DNA of 64,000 nt from Harmothoe impar. Its lineage: Eukaryota; Annelida; Polychaeta; Phyllodocida; Polynoidae. The stretch covers positions 44,716,175 through 44,780,174 of the forward strand of contig OX381705.1 in the NCBI GenBank assembly GCA_947462335.1, written 5' to 3'. The translations under genes and the position numbers were made by a program. Below the pieces are notes generated by a model, which was not told the DNA's origin, did not search any database, and saw nothing but the letters and a program-made list of their open reading frames with translations. Positions 51,858-63,135 of the stretch are shown in pieces (positions within the stretch are counted from its first letter, which is position 1; each line of letters begins with the position of its first letter).

Positions 51858-52074
51858 CATGGGGTATTGTGATGGATGGGGGCGGGAGGGGGGGGGGGAT
51901 TCAGATTAAGTGTCGCTGGCCTTGGAGTAAGACAGTTGATAAAGGAAACAACAAGATACAATTCTGATAGAGAATCCCGACCACCAAAACCTGTCCAAAG
52001 TGCATCTTCTGTTGTGTGTTAATGCATGCATGAATCACGTTCATGGTGCATGGGTGACGTATTAGGTCATAAAT

Positions 52075-54287
52075 CACAGAAACTGTGCATATGGGTCTTT
52101 GGGTTTATAGGGGGTCTCAAAAAAAATATCTTGGAATATCTAAAAGTTATTTTTTGTGAATAATGTATAGGTGCTGGGTTACCTGCTCACGAAGAGTTAT
52201 GAGTTTAATATGAAAACGGTTGCTATGGCAACCCCTGGAACCTAGATACCCTGGAAACAATGTCCGGGCGAGTGACATTAGGGTATTTTCCTCTAGGGTA
52301 GTAACATATATTCTTATCTGTGTTTGGTGACCATTTTAAACTTTTTTTTAAATCGAAGTAGGTCACATTGTTTCATTTTTAAGTATTTTTGGTCATGTAT
52401 GATTTGTATTTTCCTTGGCACTGTGTCATTTTATACAGGGGGGTGACTTGAAGTTTACCTTAAAATTACGTCCCAAAATATACATTTATTGTTGTTTTGC
52501 CTACCAGGAGTACAGAGTTAGGTAGGGAGTACAAATTATATGGAAGATAAGTCCGAGGATATATACTTTAAGGTGGTATACAGCTTTAGTGGGGCAAAAA
52601 TCTGTATATACCTAAGAATTCCCATCTAAAATATCTTGTTATCATGCAAAATGTCACTCGGGCGGACATCTTTTCTCCTTAAAAAGCATGTTTTCCCATG
52701 AACATGTACGTTGTGTAGGGTGATCACACATAGATCTACATGCACAGTAGGATTCTGTAGGGTGATGATCATATACATGTAATTGTACATGTAAAAATTA
52801 ATTATGTACACTCTAAGAAATGTGTGTTGTAGGAACATGCAAAATGAGTAACACATATGAACTTGTAACATACTTTGATATTTTACACAGTTATAAACTG
52901 TAACACACGTTTTTGTTTGGTTTTGTTTTATATCTCACTTATATCTCACTTACATTTTTGTTCGGTTTTGTTTTATATCTCACTTACCTTTGGCAATGCA
53001 TTCAATGAGGTAAGTGGGTGCCAACAAAAGCAGAAGAAAGATTTTTATGGACGGTTCCTGATATCTCTCATCCCAAAACAGGTCATACAGCTTCACTTTA
53101 ACACATTTTTTGTATATGAGAATATGTAAATATGTAAAGGATAATGGTGTAATAGGAATAAATAGCACCTCAATTTTCATCCCAACAAATTTATGAAACC
53201 GAATATGGCATGGATACTTGACAATATGCTGCAGCAGGTGGTCGACTCATGGTGGTAGGTCGGAAATAGGTGAGCTTACCGTATGTGTAAAAGTAACACA
53301 CTGTTCTTAAAGTGTAGGGTCATGAGCACACACCTACCTTTAAAATCCATGGCTAGCATATTGCCTAATATCAATGCATCTAGAACAAATATCATCATAC
53401 AGTTATTTTCATAGCCTTACAGACATATTCTTCTTTCTGGTGATAGGTCTGTCATTTCTGTAGACCTATTACTATGGTTTGAAATCACATATAGACCGTA
53501 TAATGTCACTCGCCCGGACATATTTCGCCCGGACATTTCGCCCGGACATACAGACCTTTCCCCCCTGCCGTTAGAGACTATGACCAGCAACCAAACGTCC
53601 TACAGAGTGGGAAGTTAGATATATGTAGGGAGTATATAGCTGGCATAATTGGCATAGTTAAATATAATTATGGTAGACAGGGAGAGGGATAATGTGATTT
53701 TGGTGTCCTGACGATAAAAAATGCTATTTTGGAGGAAAAGCACTCATAGGCCCCTAAGACAGAAGATTACAGAGGAATTCCAAATTTTTTTTCGCCGTAC
53801 AAACACTACCACCTAAATGTAATGTTTAATGACAAAACTGAACCCATAAGCATTATGGATAATATGTGCGGGGTGGGAATGATGTTAAAAATTCGCCCGG
53901 ACATTCCATTTCACAAAATTCAAATCACCTGAAAAATATAAAAAAAATGCTCCCACTGATATAATTTATTTCCCAGATTTACACTAAGAACTCATATTTT
54001 AAGTAAAAAAAATGGAACCGCACACATTTGGTGCCTTTTTTTGAAAATTTTGTAAAATATGTAATCATTTCATATTTTTGGGACAATTTAGGGTCATTTT
54101 TGGCCTATTTTCGGCCCCTGGAACCTCAAATATGGATGTTTAACCATGTAAACCCATATGTAACATCAAGAACTCATCCATGCCGATATTATAAGACAGA
54201 AAAAATCATGAAAAAATGAATATCCTAAGAATGCTGACCTGAGGAAGTGTAAAAATCCCATATGCACAGTTTCTGTGATTTATGACC
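52075..54287. mobile_element. 2.2 kb inverted-repeat element (GGTCATAAATCACAG termini)
   Basis: Near-perfect terminal inverted repeats of about 31 bp start GGTCATAAATCACAGAAACT and end in its reverse complement; ATTA flanks both sides. The interior carries at least five copies of CGCCCGGACAT or its complement, including an exact 21-bp inverted pair about 1.25 kb apart. No transposase ORF is seen. Confidence 0.75.
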
Positions 54288-54932
54288 ATTATCTCCCCCA
54301 CAAATTGCTGGAGTAACCCCCCCCCCCCTCCCCTGCAACTCGTATGCCCCAACAGACACCCATGCACTAAGACACAAGAAGGTGCACTTGGAACAGATGC
54401 ACTAAGGACAGGTTTTGGGTGGTCGGGTTTTGCAGTATTACTCTGTAAGCGTGCAATACCAGTATACCAGCGGGCAGTATAATTATGTAGGCCTAAGCCT
54501 ACTTGCACTCTGACCCCAGACCGCCAAGAGCCCCTCCCTTTCAGATTACAAGATAGCTGCTAGCCATCTTATTTAGAGTGAGAATCACCAGTTGATCGTA
54601 AGAAATTGAAAAAGAAGAAGAATTGAAATGCATAGTTTTAGCCTGTTCCTGAAACTGTACGACAAAACGAGCGATTTAGGGCCGAGTCATTTATTACTAT
54701 AGCTTGGGGGATTGGTGGATTTTCCCAAAACGACAGTGATTTTTTCTGACCCCCCCCCCCCCCCACCAATTAGGCGAAAGTTATCTCGACCCCTCCCCCC
54801 TCCATTATGCCTACGTTCAGATTTTGATAAATGCCCCCACTCCCCCCCCCCCCCCCCCCAAAAAAAAAATCACTTCCGCCTGTGGAATCATGCGTGGTCA
54901 CATTAAAATGAACCAAATTTATTATGACCCCG

Positions 54933-55811
54933 CACTGTAAAAAAATTCCCTTGAATTTACGGAGAATCTCAGTTAAATTTGGCAGTGCATCGCCGTTTTT
55001 TTACATACAGTGAATCAATGTAAATATCATCTATTTTACAGTGAACTTCCGTAAACCAGTGTGGTGAAATCCCGTTATCTATTTTACAGTGAAACTCCGT
55101 ACTATGGGTAGTTCTGTCTTATCCCACTAGGTGCCAGTGTGGTTCCCATGGGGACTTTTCAAAGAGGTCTAAACTGTGTAGTGATATAAATATGTTAATA
55201 TGCTAATATTTTTCAATATCTTTATCAATTACAATGTAAACATGCAAATGTAATTTGAGTTTGATGAAATAGTCATACTTAGATATATATTCAGGCTTGC
55301 GTGGCACTGAGCAGTCAATAAGATGCCATAGACACCTTTTTTCTGGTTATAAGAAAAATATATATTCCCAACACTGCAGTTGGTGTTTCATAGCAATCCT
55401 AGAGTAACATTTTCTTATGGATTGTGCTAATACAGTGCTGTGGGGTATTATATGCTCCTCTCATTGGGCTACTTCATAATTATTTAGTCCTGGCACAAGA
55501 TGCCATTATTGAACCAGATAGGATATGGTGGATGATTGTTGTAAACTATACACTTATACACATAATGACTGTAGAATAATAGGTAGTCCTAGATCACAAA
55601 TAACAAAACACTGATAATGGGTGGTCTTACATCCACTATAATAGCTAATTCATTATTTTGGGCCACTGTATAATACATGTATAACAGTGAAATTCCGTAA
55701 AAATTACAGTGACTTTTAAAAAACGGAATCCCCTAAAAAAAAACGTGGGTTTCCCGGCTCCCATTGATGCCAGTGATTCTCCGTTTTTTCTACGGAATAT
55801 TTTTTACAGTG
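54933..55811. mobile_element. 879-bp MITE (CACTGTAAAAAA termini)
   Basis: CACTGTAAAAAAATTCC on the left and GGAATATTTTTTACAGTG on the right are inverted. TTACGGAGAATC and GATTCTCCG follow as subterminal inverted words, and TTTACAGTGAA words repeat inside. The duplication is unclear. Confidence 0.65.
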
Positions 55812-56471
55812 CGCCAGCATGGAGTATTTTCCGGTTTTACCCCCTCCCCCCCACCCCCCACCGAGGGCCTATTTACTATTAAGACCCCCCCTCCTCTCCC
55901 GGCACACCCACCTAATCCTACACAGGCCTATGCAAAGCACCTCAATTTAATCACCACCAGTTAACCCTCCCACCGCCAGCAGGCCGCTAAGCGGCCAGAG
56001 CATCAAAACTACTGTGCTACATGAAAAAATATTACCCAAAATTGATGAAAATATTTTCTCAAAAGTTCCAGCCAAAGCACGCCATGTTTGGTATCATATT
56101 AAAGCTCGTGACATCCTCTGTCACATCCAACATGCCATTTGTATCCACAAAGAACGCACAAGGAGTAGGCCCATGGCAACACCTTATTAAAAAAAAATTT
56201 AGTTAAATTTTTCAAAGGGAGGATTCATTATTTATGGCAGGGGGGGGGGGGTGAGCGTTTGGCAAATCGAATATGTCAAAAATAATTGCTCCCCCCCTCG
56301 GAATAGGTTGAAAAAAAAGGCCCCCCCCCCCCTCGGAATAGGTTGAAAAAAAGCACCCCCCCCCCCTCACCCAGGATCGTTTTCAACTTTATTACAAAAA
56401 CGATGTTGGTGTCTACTAATTGTATGCATTTAATCCTGGGCACTTTTTTACCTACAATTTACTACCTTGCA

Positions 56472-56631
56472 TATTGGTTTTATCGAGGTTTCATGCAGAA
56501 ATCAAACAAGACTTATTCCTGCTTCCATCGTGGCAAGGAAGGCCCCAACTTGTGACGTCACTTTATTTACGGAAGTGAACTAGACGCTGGTACCCGGCAA
56601 CATATTTTTCCCGCGTCGTCAAATCTCAACA
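56472..56631 (-). repeat. 3' LTR (minus-strand element)
   Basis: 160 bp, same sequence as 59,036-59,195. Starts TATTGGTTTTATCG on the plus strand. Confidence 0.8.
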
Positions 56632-56969
56632 CTCCTCCTCGACAAGTGAAAATATATATACTGTTTTAGAACATACAGTAAAACCTTTAGAATACACAAT
56701 GAATATGAATATGTGACTGTAACTAAACACTCCTCCTCAAACGTAGTTTTAGTGTCTGTTATTGAAACACTCCTCCTGAATATTGAATGTTCACTTTGGC
56801 AAAGTCTTTGTGAATCAAAAGTCTCTTAGATATAAGTCCTTGATTTGGTAGTCAAATGTCAATAGTTCTTAGTTTTCTCCAGTAAACTGGTGATGTCCTT
56901 GAATTGACTCACTAGTCAAATATGTAGTTTTTCAAACAAACACACAAATGAATAAACAGTCTTTGTAGC

Positions 56970-57495
56970 TCACGGTGATCAGCTCCAGCTCACGGTGATC
57001 AGCTCCAGCTCACGGTGATCAGCTCCAGCTCACGGTGATCAGCTCCAGCTCACAAGTGATCAGCTCCAGCTCACAGTGATCAGCTCCAGCTCACAAGTGA
57101 TCAGCTCCAGCTCACAAGTGATCAGCTCCAGCTCACAAGTGATCAGCTCCAGCTCACAAGTGATCAGCCCCAGCTCACAAGTGATCAGCTCTAGCTCACA
57201 AGTGATCAGCTACAGCTCACAAAAGAAATGTGATCAGCTACAGCTCACAAGTGATCAGCTAAAGCTAACAAGTGATCAGCTAAAGCTCACAGGTGATCAG
57301 CTAAAGCTCACAGGTGATCAGCTACAGCTCACAGGTGATCAGCTACAGCTCACAGGTGATCAGCTACAGCTCACGGTGATCAGCTACAGCTCACAAGTGA
57401 TCAGCTACAGCTCACGGTGATCAGCTGAAGCTCACGGTGATCAGCTGAAGCTCACGGTGATCAGCTAAAGCTCACGGTGATCAGCTACAGTTCAC
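56970..57495. repeat. 20-21-bp minisatellite containing TGATCA
   Basis: About 25 tandem copies of GTGATCAGCTCCAGCTCAC with A/G substitutions. The apparent Ile-Ser-Ser-Ser-Ser-Gln-Val frame is a by-product. Confidence 0.95.
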
Positions 57496-57559
57496 AGTGC
57501 CTCTGACACGTCTCCAGTGCCTCTGACACGTTCACACTACACAGCACAGTAATGTCTCC

Positions 57560-57718
57560 TGACGTCCACTGCTGTGTCCTGACGTCCACTGCAGCCTCCT
57601 GACGTCTACTGCAGCCTCCTGACGTCTACTGCAGCCTCCTGACGTCTACTGCAGCCTCCTGACGTCTACTGCAGCCTCCTGACGTCTACTGCAGCCTCCT
57701 GACGTCTACTGCAGCCAC
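57560..57718. repeat. 20-bp minisatellite TGACGTCTACTGCAGCCTCC
   Basis: Seven or eight tandem copies; the first two vary. It is followed to about 58,050 by degenerate repeats of CACACCCCACGTCGAT and TCCATAGACACCTG words. Confidence 0.9.
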
Positions 57719-58436
57719 ACACACCCCAAGTCGACATCCTGGCTGTGATACACCTACAGTCCATAGACACCTGTCTAACACACACACACCACGTTGATAT
57801 CCTGGTGTACACAAGACACAACACAGACCCCCTGGCTACTTACATGTCCTCTGTAACTACCAGTCACTGTCTGTAACTCCCTGTAACTGTCTGACACACC
57901 CCGCGACGATCTCCTGGCTGTGGTACACGTATACAGTCCATAGACACCTGTCTGACACACACCCCACGTCGATCTCCTGGTGTTCACACAACAATACTAC
58001 ACACCCCACGTCGTACACACGTGTAACAGCATCCACAAACGTGTCCCCTTGCTGGCTACTTACTGCACATCCAAATGACATCTCTCTACTCGAACCCTGC
58101 AGACTATGTCAACTCCTGCAACCTCTACAGCAGCTCTAGACACGTACTTCAATGACGACGATCTCGGGAGATTTACCCATGCCGACATGCCATGGCCACG
58201 GCCGGCAGCCTGTCCCGGGCACCCTGTTCAGCGTCGTCCCCACGCCGTACACACGTGGCTCCCACGTCGCCCTCACGAAGATCAGCTGACAAACACAAAG
58301 TACCGTCTCTCCTGTGTTGTCCATGTCTATCCACGTTGACTGACGAAGCTGGCCATCTCTCTCCACGTCGAGAAGCCACTGGCTCCCACGTCGTCCCCAC
58401 GTGGATCCCGCCCGGGGGATCCCGGCACGTTCCAGA

Positions 58437-58880
58437 CCCCGGGGGGGGTACTCAATTTTTTTTTGACACGGGTGTGCGGCTGGCCCTTTGACAACCCTTA
58501 CCCTTGGTGAGGGGGATTTTGGTCAGAAGTGACCCTTGGTGAGGGGGATTTTGGTCAAAAGTGACCCTTGCTGAGGGGGATTTTGGACAAAAGGGCCTAG
58601 GTTTTAGCAATTTTCCCTGAGGAGTCGGCCTTGGTGTAAGAATTTTGGTCAAAAGTGACCCTTGTTGCAAAGAATTTTGGCAAAAAGTGACCCTTTTTGG
58701 GGGGATTTTGTTGAAATCTCCGAAAAGTGACCCTTGGTGAGGGGGATTTTGGTGAAAATTGACCCTTGGTGAGGGGGATTTTGGTGAAAAGCAGACCCTT
58801 GGTGAGGGGGATTTTGCTCAAAAAGTGCCCTTCCCAGCCGCACACCTGTGTATACAAAATATATGAAGTGCCCCCCCCGG
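58437..58880. mobile_element. 444-bp element with internal minisatellite, copy 2
   Basis: Near-identical to 50,346-50,799 in the same orientation. Flanked by GTTCCAGA on both sides (58,429-58,436; 58,881-58,888), an exact 8-bp duplication. It is nested in the LTR element. Confidence 0.85.
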
Positions 58881-59035
58881 GTTCCAGACGCCTTGTCTGC
58901 GTCCTTGGCGCGTTCTCAACCACCCTTTCTCTGCGATCAATCCTCCAACATCCAACCCCCAATTCCTTACAGCAGGACGCACTTTACAGCTTCAGATGTT
59001 AATCTCTCCACTGATCGTATTCTGAGCCCATAGCC

Positions 59036-59195
59036 TATTGGTTTTATCGAGGTTTCATGCAGAAATCAAACAAGACTTATTCCTGCTTCCATCGTGGCAA
59101 GGAAGGCCCCAACTTGTGACGTCACTTTATTTACGGAAGTGAACTAGACGCTGGTACCCGGCAACATATTTTTCCCGCGTCGTCAAATCTCAACA
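59036..59195 (-). repeat. 5' LTR (minus-strand element)
   Basis: 160 bp, same sequence as 56,472-56,631. Ends TCAAATCTCAACA on the plus strand, followed by the TTGCA duplication. Confidence 0.8.
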
Positions 59196-59668
59196 TTGCA
59201 ACAAATACATCCATTCGTAAGGTGTTTTAGTGTAAACGTCTCATGATACTCGCTGGTGAGTGATAATAGTCAAACCTCAGACACTTGACTTACATACCTT
59301 TGAGTTTAAGGGCCCCAGTGCTTATATTGAAATTGGAAGCTCCCATACCCTCAGTGCTTACATGAGGCCAGCACTTTTTTGAAGACTGACAAAACGGTGG
59401 GCTATTCTGAGTGTCAAAAGTGATGTAGTGAGAAATTTGCTGGGAGTTTGAGGAAAATTTTAGAAATTTTTGAAAATATTGACCTAATTTGGTAAAATAT
59501 AACACAGGCTGTTACCAAAATTCGCGACATTTCAACGTACTAAATTCGCGACAGTTTTAGGAATACCCCTAAAAAAAAAAGCCCCCCCCCCTTTGAATAC
59601 CCCTAAAAAAATTTGCCCCCCCCCCTCAAATGCTCACCCCCCGGCCATAAATAATGAACCCTCCCTAA

Positions 59669-60042
59669 GGCCACTCAAAAAAATAAAATGGTTTCTCATC
59701 ACCGCGTGCATCATAAAAATCAGGTTTTGGGGGAAAACTTTTTTTTACCAAATTTTGATGAAAAACCTCATAAAAATGGATAAAATTGGTCATATTTGGT
59801 ATCAAATTAATGCTAATAATGCCAGCAATGCAGTGGTATAGAAATGACATACATTTCCCCCACTTCTAAAGATCAATTAATTCTTAACCAATAAAATGTG
59901 AATTTTGGCCAAAGAAACCCACAAATTGTCCTATACATTTTGGCCTGCAAGTAAAAAAAAAAAAAGAATATAAAAAAAAAGCCTCCCTCGTCAGATTTCT
60001 CAGACCTTGGTGATGAGAAACCACTTTTTTTTTTGAGTGGCC
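59669..60042. mobile_element. 374-bp Harbinger-type MITE (GGCCACTCAAAAAAA termini)
   Basis: GGCCACTC plus A run on the left and T run plus GAGTGGCC on the right; inner GGTTTCTCATCACC and GGTGATGAGAAACC are also inverted. TAA flanks at 59,666-59,668 and 60,043-60,045. It used the duplication site of the preceding element. Confidence 0.85.
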
Positions 60043-60160
60043 TAAATACTATAGAGAAATCTGGCTTAAAAGATAAACATGTTATGTTATCATTATCCAC
60101 CAGTTCTAACACGCACGGCAACTATCATAACTAACTGTTGTACGATTTACTGTTGGTGCT

Positions 60161-60220
60161 AGAAGCGAGCCCTCTCGATATCTGACTGGATCCATCCAGA
60201 TATCGAGAGGGCCCACTTCT
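60161..60220. repeat. Short near-perfect hairpin
   Basis: Arms 60,161-60,184 and 60,197-60,220 share CCCTCTCGATATCTG and its complement, with two mismatches. The loop (CTGGATCCATCCAG) is itself self-complementary. Too short for a typical pre-miRNA but able to form a cruciform or a double-stranded RNA. Confidence 0.5.
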
Positions 60221-60284
60221 ATCAGATCAGTATCATACTGAGTATGGGCCCAGACTTTTTTTTGCCGCGCCAAATTATACAGCG

Positions 60285-60482
60285 TCCACTGAGTGAACTA
60301 AATATAAATATTGGCGCCATCTAGCGGAAAATTGAGGAACAACACAGAGGCCATGTTTTCATTCACGATGTAAACAAGGTTCTTTCCACGTCCAAGCTTT
60401 CGTCCTTCGTTTTGTCAGTGACAGCCCCCCACGGCCAGTACACCGCCATCTAATCACCCATTACATCCCAAGCATCGGTAAG
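60285..60482 (+). other. Possible non-coding first exon or promoter segment
   Basis: A less A+T-rich stretch with GGCGCCATCTAGCGG, GGCCATGTTTTC and a donor-like CATCG|GTAAGTT at about 60,478. No ORF attached to it is seen in the window, so this is weak. Confidence 0.2.
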
Positions 60483-61130
60483 TTATCTTCCTGATCGAGC
60501 TACATCCACAAAAGGACTATCAATCGAACATTTGTTACGTGACCAAATGCCAAGTTCAATGTTCGAGTCGACTGATCCGAACGTTGTAAGGCCTGCACAA
60601 TTTTCGCCTCGCCCTCCCCACCACGCTCCTTGATGATATTTCAGAACTTACATGAATGTCTGTGTACCTTGACTTGTTTAAAATGTTTTAGAATGAACCA
60701 AACATACCTGTAATCCTGTATTTTGACTTGAAGGGATGAGAGTTTTATTTACATGATGTTGGGGCATCGGCCGTGAGCTGTGTTGGTCGTCAGTCCATCA
60801 CTGTATCAGTGACTGACGTCAGTGACGGGGTCAGCTGGGCTGCTCGCCGAAGCAGCTCTTGCCCTCCCAGCTCCTCCCTGACACGCCATGGCATAGGCTG
60901 GCGCTGGCCTATGTCAGCTGATACTGACAGCGGTCAGAGGTTCGCTCTCAATCATATTTGACTCAGGGTAACTGAGTAATATACGACGACTGAACCATGT
61001 TTTAAGGTTGATCGCTACTCTTTAACTTTTCATCCACAGAATTTCCTAATTTTTTGCCTCAGGTTAGGGAGTGCTCATTTTTTAACAACAGGGGGGGGGG
61101 GGTGGATTTGGGGGGGGGGGGTTAAAAAAT
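60483..61130. other. No gene seen
   Basis: Non-coding, with poly-G runs at 61,091-61,102 and 61,110-61,121 and a TCAGTGAC/GTCACTG-rich patch near 60,800. Confidence 0.4.
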
Positions 61131-61137
61131 TAGGTGC

Positions 61138-62711
61138 ACCACTACTGGACGCATCTATTCCAGCAAACAACACTTATGTTGTAAGAGCTCGAATCTGATC
61201 TACTGCCTCGTCTGCAAAAGATGTGGCAAAATGTATGTAGGACAGACAAAAGCAAGGTTGATGGACAGATGTCAGACACATCTGAGAAACATCAGAACCA
61301 ATGTTGAAACAAGCATTGTGGGTGCACATTGCAACTCAGCTTTCCATAAGAAATTGGATGATCTGGAGATCTACGTTGTGGACTTCATTAATGCTCACCC
61401 CAAGAGTGACAAGGCTACCTATCTCAGGAATCTCATTGAGTTCAATTGGATTCAGAGACTCCATTCCAATGCACCCAGGCCCGTAGCTAGGGGGGTGACT
61501 TGGGGTACTCGTCACCCCCCTCCCCCCCCCCCCCCCCCCATGGACCCCCAGAGAGAAAAAGGTCCACATTCTGGACCCCTAGACACTAGCTTTCTAGAGG
61601 TTTTCGTGTTGGACCCTGTCGGGGACCTTTGGGGGTGACCTAGGTTGGGACCTTGGGGGTGACCTCTAGAGGTGGGAAACTTCTAGGAAGCAAGGACCAT
61701 GGATGGTGTTGGACCTTGGGGGGGACCTTTGGGGGTGACCTAGGTGGGGAACTTCTAGGGAGTGAGGGCTGTCAATGGATAGGTATAATAGGGAATGAAA
61801 GGCAGGGAGGGGGCGGGTTATAGCTTAAAAGGGCAAGGAATGGCAGGGATATGTAGAAGTAGAGTACAGTCGGCCCTCACTTCCTTAAATTTGGAAAATG
61901 CAAGGAAAAATGTCTTAGGAAGCAAATCATCCAAGGAATTAAGTCCAAATATAATAGAACATATAAGGTCAGTTGCCAGGCAACTCATTGAGGAAGTGAG
62001 GGATCTGAGGTAGTAAATGTTTGAGGTAGTAAGAGTCAACTGCAAAGACATAGACATAGACTTGGTAAAAGGATTAGATAGTGTTGTTGTACATGGCTAG
62101 AGGTAAAGGCAATGGGAAGGGAAATGGCCTCGCAGAGGGATGGTCAAAGACATGGAGGGAGAGGTGTAGGTCTATCCTGAGAAGGAGTATTTGAGAGGCC
62201 CATATGTAGGGGAGGGATGTTCAAGGAAATTAATGGGCAATATTGTCTAAATGTGAATACACCAATCTCTCAATCTACAGCTCTTAAATGCACTAGAATG
62301 CACCATTTGATCTCTAAATTGCAAAGTTTTCTTGGGGGGATGCCCCCAAACCCCTCTAGCTGCACTCCCGTCATGCGGTACTGTACTTGTGATACTCCGC
62401 GTTGCACTTGTGATACTTCACCCCCTAACAACTACCTCAGCCAGATCTTGCCTCCCCCCCCCCCTCTAGAAATTCCTGGATCCACCCCTGGTCTATCAGT
62501 ATGGTAGGCGATGATTGCACACCTTAGCTGTTGAAAATTAGATGCCAAAACGCATCAGAATGCACCATTGGATGTCTAGTTATTTCAAATTTTCCAGGAT
62601 GGTAAAAGGTCCACTTTTGGAGCCAGGTCACCCCCCCATCTGGAGGTCTGGATACGGGCCTGTGCACCCCTAGGGTTAAACATAGCAGACGCGCCCTTTG
62701 GCGCAGGCTAG
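61138..62711 (+). pseudogene. Penelope-like element, C-terminal GIY-YIG endonuclease fragment, split by an insertion
   Basis: The frame reads SSNLIYCLVCKRCGKMYVGQ, KARLMDRCQTHLRNI, a GAHCNSAFHKKLDDLEIYVVD segment, then YLRNLIEFNWIQRLHSNAP. This is the GIY-YIG nuclease of Penelope-like retroelements: CxxC before a YVGQT strand, conserved Arg in ARLMDR, His in THLRNI, Glu in LIEFNWIQRL. It breaks at 61,476 and resumes at about 62,669 to give NAPLGLNI across the junction, then a stop at about 62,709. The reverse transcriptase is absent, so it is truncated at both sides. Confidence 0.8.
61476..62662. mobile_element. 1.19 kb element inserted in the Penelope-like ORF (CAGGCCCGTA termini)
   Basis: CAGGCCCGTAGCTAG on the left and TACGGGCCTG on the right, flanked by TGCACC (61,470-61,475; 62,663-62,668). 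The terminus matches 51,557-51,857. The interior repeats GGGGGTGACCT words (61,620-61,740) and an AGAATGCACCATT word that also occurs at 51,290. Confidence 0.7.
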
Positions 62712-62937
62712 AGACCGGATGCTAGAAACTGGGACACTTTGTGGGCCTAGCCCATAATGAAACCCAACCTAGTACTAGGCCTAGCACACCCCGATACTCC
62801 GACCTAGCGTCGTCAGAAAATTAAATGAAAAATAATGTTTTGTACTAAAATTAGGTACCTGATCATTGGGAATCGGCACTGTGTGTGTATGTTGGGGGGG
62901 GGGGTTGTAAGCACTCAATCTTGGTGATTCAACATCA

Positions 62938-63135
62938 AAACTCACACATATTACACTCACACATATTACACTACACACATATTACGCTCACACATATTAC
63001 ACTGCACACATTACACTACGCACATATTACACTACACACATATTAAACTCACACATATTACACTACACACATATTACACTACACACATATTACACTACAC
63101 ACATATTACACTACACACATATTACACTCACACTT
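62938..63135. repeat. 16-bp tandem repeat (ACACATATTACACTAC)n
   Basis: About twelve imperfect copies, including ACACATATTACACTC and ATTACGCTC variants. Confidence 0.9.

Larger units (their letters stand above)
56472..59195 (-). mobile_element. 2.7 kb non-autonomous copia-like LTR retrotransposon
   Basis: Direct 160-bp repeats at 56,472-56,631 and 59,036-59,195 are identical by eye. TTGCA flanks both ends (56,467-56,471; 59,196-59,200). Read on the minus strand, each LTR starts TGTTGAGATTT and ends AACCAATA. The 5' LTR is followed by GGCTATGGGCTCAGAATA, similar to the half-tRNA iMet binding site used by copia elements, and the 3' LTR is preceded by a polypurine GAGGAGGAG. No gag or pol is present; the interior is minisatellite plus a nested 444-bp element. 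Confidence 0.75.
56217..59665. mobile_element. Harbinger-type MITE interrupted by an LTR element
   Basis: Ends match the 19,523-20,227 element (GGGAGGATTCATTATTTATG left; CCATAAATAATGAACCCTCCC right), in opposite orientation. Flanks are AAA and TAA, a slightly decayed TWA duplication. Without the 56,472-59,195 insertion it is about 0.7 kb, like its paralogue. Confidence 0.8.

Noticed and set aside
57076..57420. Open frame of Ile-Ser-Ser-Ser-Ser-Gln-Val repeats
   Set aside because: Produced by the 20-21-bp minisatellite; no start context or flanking coding signal.
56970..57718. Possible CRISPR-like array
   Set aside because: Units are contiguous with no unique spacers, and the genome is eukaryotic.
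58106..58491. ORFs on both strands within the LTR element
   Set aside because: No gag, protease, integrase or RT motifs; sequence is degenerate CACGTCG repeats.
60773..60961. 62-codon ORF in a GC-richer patch
   Set aside because: No recognisable motif; overlaps self-complementary TCAGTGAC words.
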